DNA of 64,000 nt, taken from contig OY725500.1 in assembly GCA_963281255.1 (NCBI GenBank), forward strand, positions 744,001 to 808,000. The letters run 5' to 3'. Both the position numbers and the translations under genes were made by a program. The notes under the pieces were generated by a model, which saw only the letters and a list, made by a program, of their open reading frames with translations, was not told the origin of the DNA and ran no database searches. Below are positions 21,326 through 31,565 of this stretch, piece after piece. Within the stretch, counting starts at the first letter, position 1. Every line of letters begins with the position of its first letter. This DNA is from Aphrocallistes beatrix. Lineage: Eukaryota; Porifera; Hexactinellida; Sceptrulophora; Aphrocallistidae.

Positions 21326-24300
21326 ATGTCTTTCGTGAAGAGAGATGCTATCCGTAATCTGGAGCTAGAGGTACAAGCCTACTGGGAGAGTGAGAAGATC
21401 TTCGAAGAGGACGCTCCTACTGACGGAAGAGTAAGCACTTCACAGGAAAAGTATTTCGCAACCTTCCCTTTCCCTTACATGAATGGTAGACTGCACTTGG
21501 GACACACTTTCACACTAACCAAGGTTTGTGCTTACTAATCCCACTGAATCCCACATACATGCCAACTTGAGCCATGATAAAAGCGGGACGCAGCGTTGAA
21601 TTTCGCGGGACATGGCGAGACGCAATAGAAAAATATTATACATGGAATCCAAAAAAGCGGGATATAATGGAGAAATAAGAACGGGACACTCGTGAAAATT
21701 AACTCAATAGAAGAGTGAAAAAGGATGATTTGCATGTTTGTTACCATTCAATATCTAAGTCAGTATTTGAATGCGTTCTAGGCTGAGTTTGCAGTCGGTT
21801 ACGAGAGGTTGAAGGGAAAGCAGTGTCTCTACCCATTTGGATTCCACTGTACTGGCATGCCGATCAGAGCATCTGCTGATAAGTTGACGAGAGAGATGGA
21901 GCAGTGGGGGTTAGTGTCGAGTTGTTAGATATTAATAGTTCCGAATTCGATTTGTTATTGCATTTTTCTATACATTTTGTTGTTATTAATCCTAAATTCG
22001 GTAACTATACCAATTACCCAGGGTTGCCGTGGGAATGGGAATGACTTTAAGGCTATGGGAACTCCCACATGTGGGAATCTGTGGGATTCCGTGTGGGTTT
22101 ATGTGGGATTTCCTGTGGGTTTATGTGGGAATGGGAATTGAAATTCCATTCCTACGGCAATCCTGCAATTACCACAATAACTTTAATCTGATTCAGAACG
22201 TGATTAAAACAGGCACCTTTGCAGACAACTTAATTATGTATATTTCAGATGTCCTCCTAAATTCTCCGCTACTCCTGTGCCCGCATCAGACACCACAGAG
22301 GTGAAGAAGAAGAGCAAGGTGCTAGCCAAAGAGGGCGGGGCCTCCTCTCAGTGGGAGATCATGCGGTCCATGAGGATACCGGATTCTGAAATTCCCAAAT
22401 TCTCAGAATGTGATTATTGGCTTAATTATTTTCCTGATTTCTGCAAACAGGATTTGAAAGCAATCGGTCTCAAAGTAAGTCTTATTCGCAGTTAAAAAAT
22501 GACATAAAATAGTCCTAGATATAAAAATAAAGAAAACTTCAGTCAATACTGAGTTTGTATTTCTTGGCTATATTAGGGGCTATTAGTCTCTCCGAAACAC
22601 GTCTCTTCACACCTTTCACTACTTCTGGTTCGAATTCCATCTGCGTATCCATCCCGCGAAATTTCCCGCACATGCCATAGAATATGATCTCTTCGCTAGC
22701 TACCTTCACACCTATCTCGCTGGAACTACCGGTGTTATTCATCAGGACAGAGAAGCGTTTGGACATCACCGTATCTGAGTTCATGGCAGTGTACCTGCAG
22801 AGGTTCGAGTAGATCCCTGATAGAGCGGATTTAGAGTGGATCTTCGATGTCTTATTCACGAGATCGATTGCTCCATTCTTCACGCCTGCACTCGCTAGAA
22901 CATCTGAGAGAGACTCTGCCATACTCAATGCTTTTCAAATATTGTATTCTGCACATAATAATGTCTCTGCTTGATAGGTTTTTTGGGTTGCTAAGAATTC
23001 AAGAAATAATCTAATTCTAAAATAATAAAACCGTGAATTACTAACAACATTTTTAAAACAAAGGTGATATACGATTGAAGTAAGTGTTTCGAAGAGATCA
23101 GATAATCTATGGAAAATCCAGATTTTAAATTTCACATCCAGAATGTTCTAAATGAATATTTCTTAATGTTTCAAATTGTTGAATTTCGTAGTGCTTCCCT
23201 CTAGCATTTTTTCCTATTAACCGTAGAATGCCCAGAGGGGACACAGTGTCCCCGATATCGCGGATGTTTCCCAGCCATTTTCTATGGCACTGAAGCCATA
23301 TAAATGCTGGGCATTCTACAGTTAAATCTACAAAGTGTTCGTATAATCAGGCGATTATTATCAATCAATCCTTCGAACACACAGGTAGACTGGAGGCGAT
23401 CCTTCATTACTACAGATGTGAATCCTTACTTTGATTCATTCGTTCGTTGGCAGTTCAGAATCCTGAAGAAGGGAGAGAGGGTGAAGTTTGGGAAGAGGTA
23501 CACCATCTACTCGCCTAAGGATGGACAGCCTTGCATGGACCATGACCGCTCTAGCGGGGAGGGGGTAGGAGGTCAGGAGTACACCCTCATTAAAATGCGA
23601 GTAAAAGGTAGAGATATCCTATCTTATTTCCATATGAATGTTAGTTGTTTTGGTTTTGTTTGTTTTGTGTTTATTTGTTTGTTTGTTTGTTTTGTGTTTG
23701 TTTGTTTGTTTGTTTGTTTTGTGTTTAGTTGTTTGTTTGTTTGTTTGTTTGTTTGTTTGTTTGTTTGTTTGTTTGTTTGTTTGTTTGTTTGTTTGTTTGT
23801 TTGTTTACCCCCGTATACTATTTGAGGAAATACGGTATTTCTACTGGTCAGAACTTATCATTGTAGATCCCTATCCTCCGGTTCTCTCGCGTGTCTCAGG
23901 GAAGCCTGTCTATCTGGTGGCCGCTACCCTGCGTCCTGAGACTATGTACGGTCAGACGAACTGTTGGATCGGGCCAGACCTCCAGTATGTAGCATTCAGG
24001 AGTGTGAAGCAGGGGGAAGAGATCCTGATCAGCACAGCAAGAGCTGCTAGGAATATGTCACACCAGGAATTCACTCAGAAAGTAGGAGAGGTAAGATAGA
24101 CACAGTTCTGATGGAGAATTATTTTAATCGCCAAATTGGTGTCAATCCGTGTCAAATCTCAAATAATGGCTAAAAGGTAGGTAAATATGTCATTAGGGGA
24201 GTGGTTTCCAACCTTTTTTTTTTTGACTGTGGACCCCCTCATATTATCCGTAATACAAAATTTTGAATCACGTGGACCCCCTTATCTTCTGTGGACCACT

Positions 24301-27300
24301 AAGGGGTCCATGGACCCCAGGTTGGGAACCACTGCATTAGGGGATACGAACCCTTCCGAGGGGAACTCACTCACAAAGGCCACTTCGCGACTTCGCTCAC
24401 ATTTGTGCATTTTTGGTCCGAACTTTGAATGTTTTAGTTTTAGGATTTTTTTTAAAAATTCATTCAGGATTAAAATTCTGAACGGTTGGAATAAAGAAAA
24501 ACTCGTTTATCTGTTATTGAAATTGTCACGGCCCCTTAACTCGATGTAGTTGGAGAAGTTATTCGAGATTCAAGGCAAAGATCTGATTGGGTTAGCTCTG
24601 TCTGCCCCACTCACCTCTCACAAGACCGTCTACACCCTCCCGATGCTGACCATAAAGGAGGACAAGGGGACAGGGGTGGTGACCTCTGTACCCTCTGATG
24701 CTCCGGATGACTACGCCGCTCTCAGAGATTTGAAGAACAAACCGGTCCTTTGTAAGAAATACGGAGTTACAGAGGAAATGGTGCAGCCGTTTGACCCCGT
24801 GAGTTCTACCCCTCCCTTCCCTCCTGTTTAAATGGGGTAATACCTCCAAGGAGAGTTGAGATAAGAGCGGTGATGTTATTAAAATCCTTCTAGATACCGA
24901 TCATACAAGTTCCTGAGCTGGGAGATCTCAGTGCTGTGTCTGCTTGTGATAAGTTTGGAGTCAAGTCTCAGAACGATAGAGATAAGTTAGAGCTGGCGAA
25001 AGACCTGACATACAAACTGGGATTCCGAGACGGCGTGTTTTTGGTTGGAGAGCACAGTGGGAAGAAGGTTTCTGAAGTGAAGAAGTTGATCCGAGATAAA
25101 ATGGTGGCTGAGAAAAATGCGTTTTTATATCAAGAACCTGAAAGAGAGGTAAATAATCTAGATAAGCCTCATACTACGTATCAATGGCGGCAATTCTGTC
25201 TTGCAAATAATATCTTGTGAGAATATTTTCATGCAGATATGTGCAAGTATTATAATTGTAGGTTTTAATACCATATCCCATAGTCACGTTTATCATTATC
25301 GTATGTAGAGTATGCAGATGCCTTGATAATAGTAGAATCCATAGTAACAATCTCTAACTTCAGTATTGTAGTCTCTACCATCACAGAGTTGAAAATTGCA
25401 ATAGAACAAAAATAAAATATTTCCACAGAACACATATTTCGGTCATTGGTAGCTACCCATCTCATCCCCAAAGGATTGGAACTCCCAGAACTTTTATTTT
25501 TCACCGGGCGTGGTGGCGTGCGCCTGTAATCCAGTTGCTTGGAGGTTTGACTCAGTGGATGGGTTGAGGTTGGGACCCCTGTGCTGTCGGTTGTTATGGC
25601 GAGTGGGTGTCCCATTAAGACTGGCATCGGCAAGGGCATTTCCTTTGTAGTGGGAGGTGTCCTGGTTGATAATGAGGAATGAACCGGTTCAGGGCCGAAA
25701 GGTAGCAGATCAAAGTTCCCGTGCATTAACAGTAATGGGATCGCACCTATGAATAGCTCTGGCAGTGCAACCTGATCAATAGCAGTCAGACCTGAGTCTT
25801 TTTGCCAAATTTTTTTAATATCTTTTCAAAATATTATATGTAATAGTAATCCCCTCCCCTAAGATGGCTCTAGAGATTTTTGCTATCTTTTAGAATACAG
25901 TTTTACATCCATCTAATCCAATTATTACTATTTATACAAACATTTCTTTTAATCACTCCAGATACTGTTCGAGGAGGTTTTTTTATACATTTCATTCACT
26001 AGGTCATATCTCGTTCTGGAGATGAGTGTGTTGTAGCGCTATGTGACCAATGGTACCTGGATTATGCAGATGCGCCTTGGAAAGACAAAACACTGAAGTG
26101 TTTCAACGAACTAAACACGTAAGAATTATAAGAACTGAGCCTATTTATACAAATATTGTATTGTATATCCATAGTTATGGTTCAGAAACTGCTAACAACT
26201 TCCTGTACAGCATTGATTGGCTACAAGAACATGCTTGCTCTCGTAGCTACGGTCTGGGCTCTAAACTTCCATGGGATGAGCAGTACTTGATTGAATCTCT
26301 CTCAGACAGTACTATCTACATGGCCTACTATACTGTGTGCCACCTGCTACAGGGAGATGTATACGGAGAAAAGCCTGGAATTCTCGGTATAAGGTATGCA
26401 CGTTGTATGACGTCCGTATATCTATCTGTCTGTCAAAATAATCTACTGGACACATTTTGCCAAACTTGGAACCGATAATATATCCCTCCGTTGCCCCTGG
26501 AATATGTCGCGTCATTTCCGGTTTAAGCCATTTTGGGCGGGGAAGCCATAAAAATTCGGGGGTATTTAATATAAATAGAAAAACCCCGAAGCCATCCTGG
26601 GGTATCATAATTATATAGTGTAGTTTTGCACCTAGGGTAACGATTATTCAAATTCTCACACCTTGTTAAGGAGACTGTATATTTTGATCAGAAATGAATT
26701 TCAAAACTAATTAATACAAATTCCACATTTCTGATCAAAGTTCTACACTGGCTTTCTAATCAAAATTCTCATATTTTCTGATCAAAGTATACAGTCTCAC
26801 TTAAAATGTGACACAATGTGCTGACCAATGAGATTAACGTTCCTTGAGTCACTTAATGGAACTGCACTTAGGGTCTGTTGTAACCAAGATTTTTTATCCC
26901 TGGTCCAAACTTGTTAGGCCAGACGAACTCTCAGATGAGATGTGGGACTACATCTTCTTTTCTGACAGAGCCTATCCCGGAGCGTGTAGGATCCCGAAGG
27001 AGAAATTGGACGTCATGAGGAGAGAATTCTTGTACTGGTACCCGGTGGACCTCAGGGTGTCTGGAAAAGATCTCATCCCTAACCACCTCACATACTACCT
27101 CTTTAACCACGTGTCTACTTGGCCAGGTGAGTATGAGTAGTCTCTCTTTGTATTGCATTCTAGCAAAGTTTAGAAATATTATGTGTTGACTGGGCTAAAC
27201 CATAAAAGCGGTAAAGCGGGACGCAATAGAAAAGTACTATACATAGAATACAAAAAAGCGGGACATAATGGGGAAATTTCATGTAAAAGCGGGACGTCCC

Positions 27301-30074
27301 GCCAAAAAAGAGACAGTTGGCAAGTATGCATAACGATTATTTTTTTATATTTTCGATTTCAAATCCTTTTCCCGACTCAGAGAAACAGAAGACTACAGAC
27401 AAATGTATGTGGCCGCGAGCAGTGCGGGCCAACGGACACATCCTGCTCAACAACGAGAAGATGTCCAAGCACACCGGGAACTTCATGACCCTGTCCGATG
27501 CCGTGGATCGCTTCTCAGCTGACGGAATGAGGCTAGCCCTGGCCACTGCCGGGGATACGCTGGAAGATGCGAACTTTGTCAGCAGTGAGTCCTCGTAATA
27601 GATGCTTAGAGCTGTGGTATTCAAACTGGGACACCCCGGCTCTCATTGAGTTAACTGCTGGGGGTACACAGAGAGTTCAAAAACAGTCTGGGGGGTCCGC
27701 TTGAAAAAAATGTTTTAAGATCACTGCTTTCTTAGATATGTTTTGCGGATATTTACATACGTATAATCGAGACGTGTGCAGGTCAATGCTGTGTGCAATT
27801 CCATCCATTCTCCAATGCCAAATTCCCATTTCTCTTTTGTGGGATTTTCAAAATAAAATTTCCCTCGGCCAGGCTACCCGTTAATTTTGAAGGAATTTAG
27901 GCTCAAATGGTGAAGGATATTTGCTCTATTAACTTCTCTTTCCATCAATTAGAGATGGCAGATGCAGGATTACTGAGGCTACACACTCACTTAGAATGGA
28001 TGAAGGAGTACCTCACATACAATGAGACTCTGCGTACAGGAGAATACAACTTCATGGACAAGATATTCATCTCTGAAGTGAACCACTCCATTAAACTGCT
28101 GGAGCAGTATTACGAGAAAATGCTCTATAGAGATGTAAACCAATTCTCCATTTTAAACTTCCTCAATTTTGATTTTAACAGAGTGTCTCTAGGTGACAAA
28201 GTACAGCTTTTACGAGCTGATGAGCTACAGAGACAAGTATAAGGAGCAGTCCCAGATGTGTGGAGGGATGCATCGAGCTTTGGTTGAGAAGTTTATTGAG
28301 GTACAAACCATCGTGTTCTCTCCTCTTTGTCCTCACATCTGTGAGAGGGTGTGGCAGATGACAGGTTGATAGACTTCCTACATTCCTGCAGTTGCTAGGA
28401 TCTTTCTTATTTATACTCCACTGCTAGGTCACAAAGGGAGCATTCTGCAAGCCAGGTGGCCCGAACTGATCCCTCTGGAGTCAGATGGGTCCCAGGACAC
28501 CTGGTTGGCTGCCGGGGGATACTTAGAGGATACAGTGCATAGGTTACGTGTTAGGCTGAAAGGAATGCTAGAATCTAAGTCTAAAACTGAGCCTAAGCCT
28601 CCACCTAAGTTCTGTGAGATTTTCGTTGCAGAGAAGTATCCACCATGGCAAGAGAAAATAGTTGAAGTATTGAAGGGTTGTTATGATGCTAAGAACGCTA
28701 CATTTCCCTCAAATCAAGAAATTTCAAGTCTGATAGAGAAGTCGCTCGGTTCTGTCAACAAGAAAGCGATGCCTTTCGTGCAGACGTGTAAAGAGAAGGT
28801 TTTGAAGAGTGGCTCCATGACTCACCTGCAGTCCAAGCTCAACTTCAGTGAGAAGGACATCCTCGCTCTAGCCAATGAGTACATCGCGTATGCACTGGAC
28901 CTTGAGAAGGTCTGGGTGCTAGATGTAACGGCAGCTCCTGATAAGGTAAGAACGTCTCTTCGACTGCCATCAATTTTAACAGGGATATTTTCAAGATTTA
29001 TAGAGTAAATTCACGTGTTTTTTCATGGAATCTCAGAGTAATTTGACCTAAAAAAAGTGTTCTAATAATCTGTAACGATTCGGCAGTCGTTGAGTGTGTC
29101 ATAACTCCGTACATATTAGTAGTTAGTCCTTACTGGATTACATAGTGGCATACAATCGGAGTCGTTTATTATGAACCACCAGGGGACCAAAAACTCTGTT
29201 CATAATAGAGATACTACTTCATATTAAGCGAACTTGATTCAATACAAATCCTATCTAAAAACTGAAACTGGGACCAGGAGGTTAGTTCATATATCTATTC
29301 CTACTGTTTCAGGTACAGCAAGAATGCGTCCCTCTCACACCATTTATAACATTCCATTACACCAGTCCTGTTGCTATAATCAATGCCTACTTCAAGAACC
29401 CTCAGCCGTGTGCTGGTTACTTCAGTGAGTACATCGGTGTGGTGCAGCTAGATCCTATTGAACACGTTGTAGCTAGGCTGAGGAGACATCTCAACATTCC
29501 AAGTGAGTCCTATCGTCGTGAATCAATACTTTATATTATGATGGATCTTTCATAGAAATTGTAATTTTAATTAAAACCGAAGACTTCGGCTGTTTTAGGA
29601 GAATATTTTAAAGATTTAATATGTAAATTAAGCGTTTTTTCCGAATTCTGTGATAAATTTGGGTAAAAAATGGTTGATAGTGATTTGTTCGTTGAGATTA
29701 TGCACTGTTTTATCATAAAGTTATTTCCTTGATGTGATGCGAATTTGAAGCCCAAATTAAAATTTCCTGCAAATAAAACCATTCATACTTCAAACAACAC
29801 AGCAACTCTGCTTATACGTATTTCCATAGCCTCATCTCTTACCTGAGAGTTCATGTGTCTAGGGGACCTCAAAATAAAGTTGGTAGGGTACTCGGACCCT
29901 GTGGGACAACCTAGGAGTATCCCACGCCTCGAAACAGATTACTCAAACAGTCCAGAACACTTCACTCTACCACATAACACGGTTTTCACTATACAAGATG
30001 ATCACCTGGTTGCTACATATAATGGAAGTACTCATGCGTTGGGAAGAGATGTAATCTACCTTATATCTCCGTAG
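21326..30074 (+). CDS. LARS1: Cytosolic leucyl-tRNA synthetase
   Basis: Charges tRNA-Leu; in animals it also works in leucine sensing for TORC1. Sixteen exons are inferred: 21326-21523, 21782-21909, 22249-22474, 23385-23607, 23867-24090, 24550-24798, 24894-25148, 26003-26118, 26175-26393, 26918-27126, 27381-27584, 27953-28134, 28193-28364, 28428-28945, 29313-29502, 29848-30074. All are GT/AG and phase-consistent, and the sum is 3540 bases, or 1179 residues (human 1176). Exon 1 has the class I HIGH-type motif (RLHLGHTF). Exons 4-8 hold the editing domain ([29 protein letters not shown]). Exon 11 has the KMSKS-type loop as KMSKH. Exons 14-16 give the C-terminal extension ending RDVIYLISP. The least certain junction is the exon 16 acceptor (CCTGAG at 29847), chosen because an in-frame TGA excludes the upstream one. 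Confidence 0.97.
21555..21725. repeat. GCGGGAC dispersed repeat, LARS1 intron 1
   Basis: Member of a family recognised by CATGCCAACTTGAGC, repeated AAAGCGGGAC, AAAAATATTATACATG and GAAGAGTGAAAA. This copy lacks the usual GGGACAGTTGGCA right end. Other copies are at 27183-27325, 31939-32110, 39327-39505 and 56905-57025. Probably a MITE. Confidence 0.7.
22539..22928 (-). CDS. Unrecognised 129-residue protein nested in LARS1 intron 3
   Basis: A continuous frame on the strand opposite to LARS1 and wholly inside its third intron. It begins [15 protein letters not shown] and ends [10 protein letters not shown]. Base composition is clearly more GC-balanced than the AT-rich intron around it, and the translation is a normal mix of residues without low complexity, which argues for real coding sequence. 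No signal peptide, membrane segment or catalytic motif is seen. The N-terminal third looks helical; the middle ([20 protein letters not shown]) looks beta-rich; the C-terminus is basic. I cannot assign a family. The intact frame would suit a functional nested gene or a recent retrocopy of a small conserved gene. Confidence 0.6.
   Translation of the reverse strand: MSMAESLSDVLASAGVKNGAIDLVNKTSKIHSKSALSGIYSNLCRYTAMNSDTVMSKRFSVLMNNTGSSSEIGVKVASEEIIFYGMCGKFRGMDTQMEFEPEVVKGVKRRVSERLIAPNIAKKYKLSID
23221..23321. mobile_element. piggyBac-like MITE in LARS1 intron 3
   Basis: 101 bases flanked by TTAA on both sides (23217-23220 and 23322-23325), with 15-bp terminal inverted repeats differing at one position (CCGTAGAATGCCCAG against CTGTAGAATGCCCAG). 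The TTAA target fits piggyBac. Internal GGGGACACAGTGTCCCC is a perfect palindrome. Confidence 0.85.
23646..23807. repeat. (TTTG)n microsatellite
   Basis: About 160 bases of TTTG repeats with a few TTTTG and TTTA variants, between LARS1 exons 4 and 5. The run ends about 60 bases before the exon 5 acceptor. The Phe/Val/Cys/Leu-rich translation through it is not a gene. Confidence 0.97.
24199..24334. mobile_element. hAT-Charlie-like MITE in LARS1 intron 5
   Basis: Starts GAGTGGTTTCCAACC and ends GGTTGGGAACCACTG, with a perfect 8-bp target duplication CATTAGGG. The internal sequence alternates GTGGACCCCC and its complement, as in the copy at 16659-16822. Confidence 0.93.
25503..25803 (+). ncRNA. 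RN7SL: 7SL / signal recognition particle RNA
   Basis: RNA core of SRP, which pauses translation and targets secretory proteins to the ER. About 301 bases, the same size as human 7SL. The 5' domain opens CCGGGCGTGGTGGCG and GCCTGTAATCC, the Alu-domain signature. GGGTGTCC and GGCATC follow in the expected order. The S domain is very well kept: TGAACCGG, then AGCAGATCAAAGTTCCCGTG, TGGGATCGC and TGAATAGC, which form helices 6 and 8 and the SRP54/SRP19 sites. The 3' end is a T5 run (25799-25803), a pol III terminator. A TTTTATTTTT box lies just upstream. There is no poly(A) tail and no truncation, so this is more likely a gene than a SINE or retropseudogene. It lies in sense in LARS1 intron 7. Confidence 0.94.
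26515..26606. repeat. Dispersed GC-box/TATA-like module, second copy
   Basis: In LARS1 intron 9. Shares CATTTTGGGCGGGGAA, CGGGG, TATAAATAG and CCCCG in the same order as bases 11205-11290. Confidence 0.45.
26670..26798. mobile_element. MITE with GATCAGAAAT theme, LARS1 intron 9
   Basis: Ends are GAGACTGTATATTTTGATCA and CTGATCAAAGTATACAGTCTC in inverted orientation. The centre (AATTAATACAAATTCCACATTTCTGATC) also occurs at about 36045-36140 and, more diverged, at about 15108-15218. Confidence 0.75.
27183..27325. repeat. GCGGGAC dispersed repeat, LARS1 intron 10
   Basis: Carries AAAAGCGGGACGCAATAG, ATACATAGAATACAAAAAAG and the right end GGGACGTCCCGCC...GACAGTTGGCAAGTATG. GGGACGTCCC is palindromic. 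Confidence 0.75.
29135..29300. mobile_element. MITE remnant in LARS1 intron 14
   Basis: Matches 55919-56105 over TTATTATGAACCACCAGGGG, GTTCATAATAGAGAT, TTAAGCGAACTTGATTCAAT and GACCAGGAGGTTAGTTCATA. The right terminal inverted repeat is missing. Its edge abuts the pyrimidine tract of the exon 15 acceptor (29312). Confidence 0.75.
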
Positions 30075-30417
30075 TTTGTTATTAGGTCTTCAGTAGTAGA
30101 GTTATAGTCAAATTTAGTCCATTCTTAGTTCATATGTGTATTTGAGTCAAAGTATTATTAGATTTTCTATTCTGATCTCTAGCATTCCCACTAACTTTTT
30201 GGTAAAATTCCTTGGATTTTGAACTAGATCCCCGAAGTTGTCAGCTTTTCAAATGTTTATATCCAGGTCAACCGATGCGACACCATTGGGAGTAGATCTC
30301 GGAGGTTCACAACGTATTATATACATAGGAATGTCTGGAGAATGTGCCCGTGTCGTATTTCGGAGGTGCTGTATTTAGTTTTACCTGTATTGCCTCGTGC
30401 TACGTAATAGCTCATTT

Positions 30418-31074
30418 ATGTCTCACAAGCAAGACAGCTACCAGATATCTCGGCTGCTAGAAGATTCCATCAGCTCTCTTCTCAACTCTAATTCCACTGA
30501 CCCTCTCGCCTACCTAACCACTCATTTCAAGCATCAACAGAATCCCAACACTCCATCTCATATCTGTTTCAAACTCGCACAGCATCCATACACCCATCCT
30601 GCGTTTTCTAACACCTGCTATGAGATCTACTCGCAGTGTAAGGACATTATGTTAGAGCATAGTGGTGCGTCACGAGACGCATTTCTAAGTCAGGTATACT
30701 CACAAATCTTAGCTGATATCCCGATGGAACTCGCCGAAATTCTCACCTCGCACCTCAAAACTATCCCACCATCAGACTTCAACTCATTCACAGGGAACAT
30801 TAAGACTAGTTACACATACGAAACATACGTTAATAACGTATCCACACTCTACACACACTTAAGTGCAGGAAGAGATACCCCTCGACAGGAAGACATGCTG
30901 GAAGCTGTTGATACTTTGATTGGGGAGTTCGCTGTGATGAGGGATCTATCTGATATGGATAAGTGCACTCTTATCTCGCTTGCTCAGGGAATGACTCTGA
31001 GGAATGCTGGTATCGGTGTAAGTAGGAAGGATTTCACTCAAACTTTAGCCGCTCTCTTTGTGGAAACTTTGTAG
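30418..31074 (+). CDS. TPGS1: Tubulin polyglutamylase complex subunit 1
   Basis: Regulatory subunit that targets the TTLL1 polyglutamylase complex to axonemal and neuronal microtubules. The ATG at 30418 gives 218 residues (human 290). The N-terminal SRLLEDSISSLLNSNSTDPL followed by YLTTHF matches the RII/DPY30-like dimerisation helix of TPGS1. THPAFSNTCYEIY corresponds to the conserved AAFNNNVSVAYE segment. The C-terminus (VSRKDFTQTLAALFVETL) matches the family's TREEFLERAAALF ending. Single exon. It is shorter than human mainly in the middle of the protein. Confidence 0.82.
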   Translation: MSHKQDSYQISRLLEDSISSLLNSNSTDPLAYLTTHFKHQQNPNTPSHICFKLAQHPYTHPAFSNTCYEIYSQCKDIMLEHSGASRDAFLSQVYSQILADIPMELAEILTSHLKTIPPSDFNSFTGNIKTSYTYETYVNNVSTLYTHLSAGRDTPRQEDMLEAVDTLIGEFAVMRDLSDMDKCTLISLAQGMTLRNAGIGVSRKDFTQTLAALFVETL

Positions 31075-31565
31075 CAGATTCTCTATGGTTATGACACTCG
31101 TATCTGCAAGATTGGACATATCTCTGGTTGGAATTATCACTTAATATATTAGACTATTAGTTGATACGTTTTAACTGAATTTTTAGTGCAGCTCCTAGTA
31201 TAGATGCCTTATGTGTCAGCGCAAGCAATGTGATTTATTAAATCACACTCTTACTTGAAATTTTATTGTTAGTTGAAATGAAAACAATTGTTCAAAACTC
31301 AATTAAGGATGTATATTATGCAAATGCCCAACGAGTCACTTAATGGAGCTGCACTATCAGTCTGTCCACTGACATTTTTTGATATTTGTAGCATATATAA
31401 ATCTTGTTTAATATTGATAGTCACTAAATTTGACATCAAGGATGTATGAAATTACACTTGATAACAGATATTTCTCTCCCTTGAAACACCAATTTCTCTA
31501 ACATGTTTTAGTTTTTTTTCTGGATTAATTTTTCCCATCTTATATAAACCAATCTCTGTGGTCGA
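31075..31565. other. Spacer between TPGS1 and nostrin gene
   Basis: AT-rich. The segment GAGTCACTTAATGGAGCTGCAC (about 31334) is nearly repeated at about 26845 in LARS1 intron 9. No gene is seen. Confidence 0.4.

Noticed and set aside
23304..24099. Cys/Leu/Phe/Val-rich membrane-like frames
   Set aside because: They are read through the (TTTG)n microsatellite; only the flanking LARS1 exon parts are real.
25265..25726. 153-codon open frame on the minus strand in LARS1 intron 7
   Set aside because: It runs antisense through the SRP RNA gene and has no domain; the RNA gene explains the GC content and the open frame.
25503..25803. Alu-like SINE derived from 7SL
   Set aside because: The complete S domain, full length, T5 terminator and absence of a poly(A) tail fit a 7SL gene, not a SINE.
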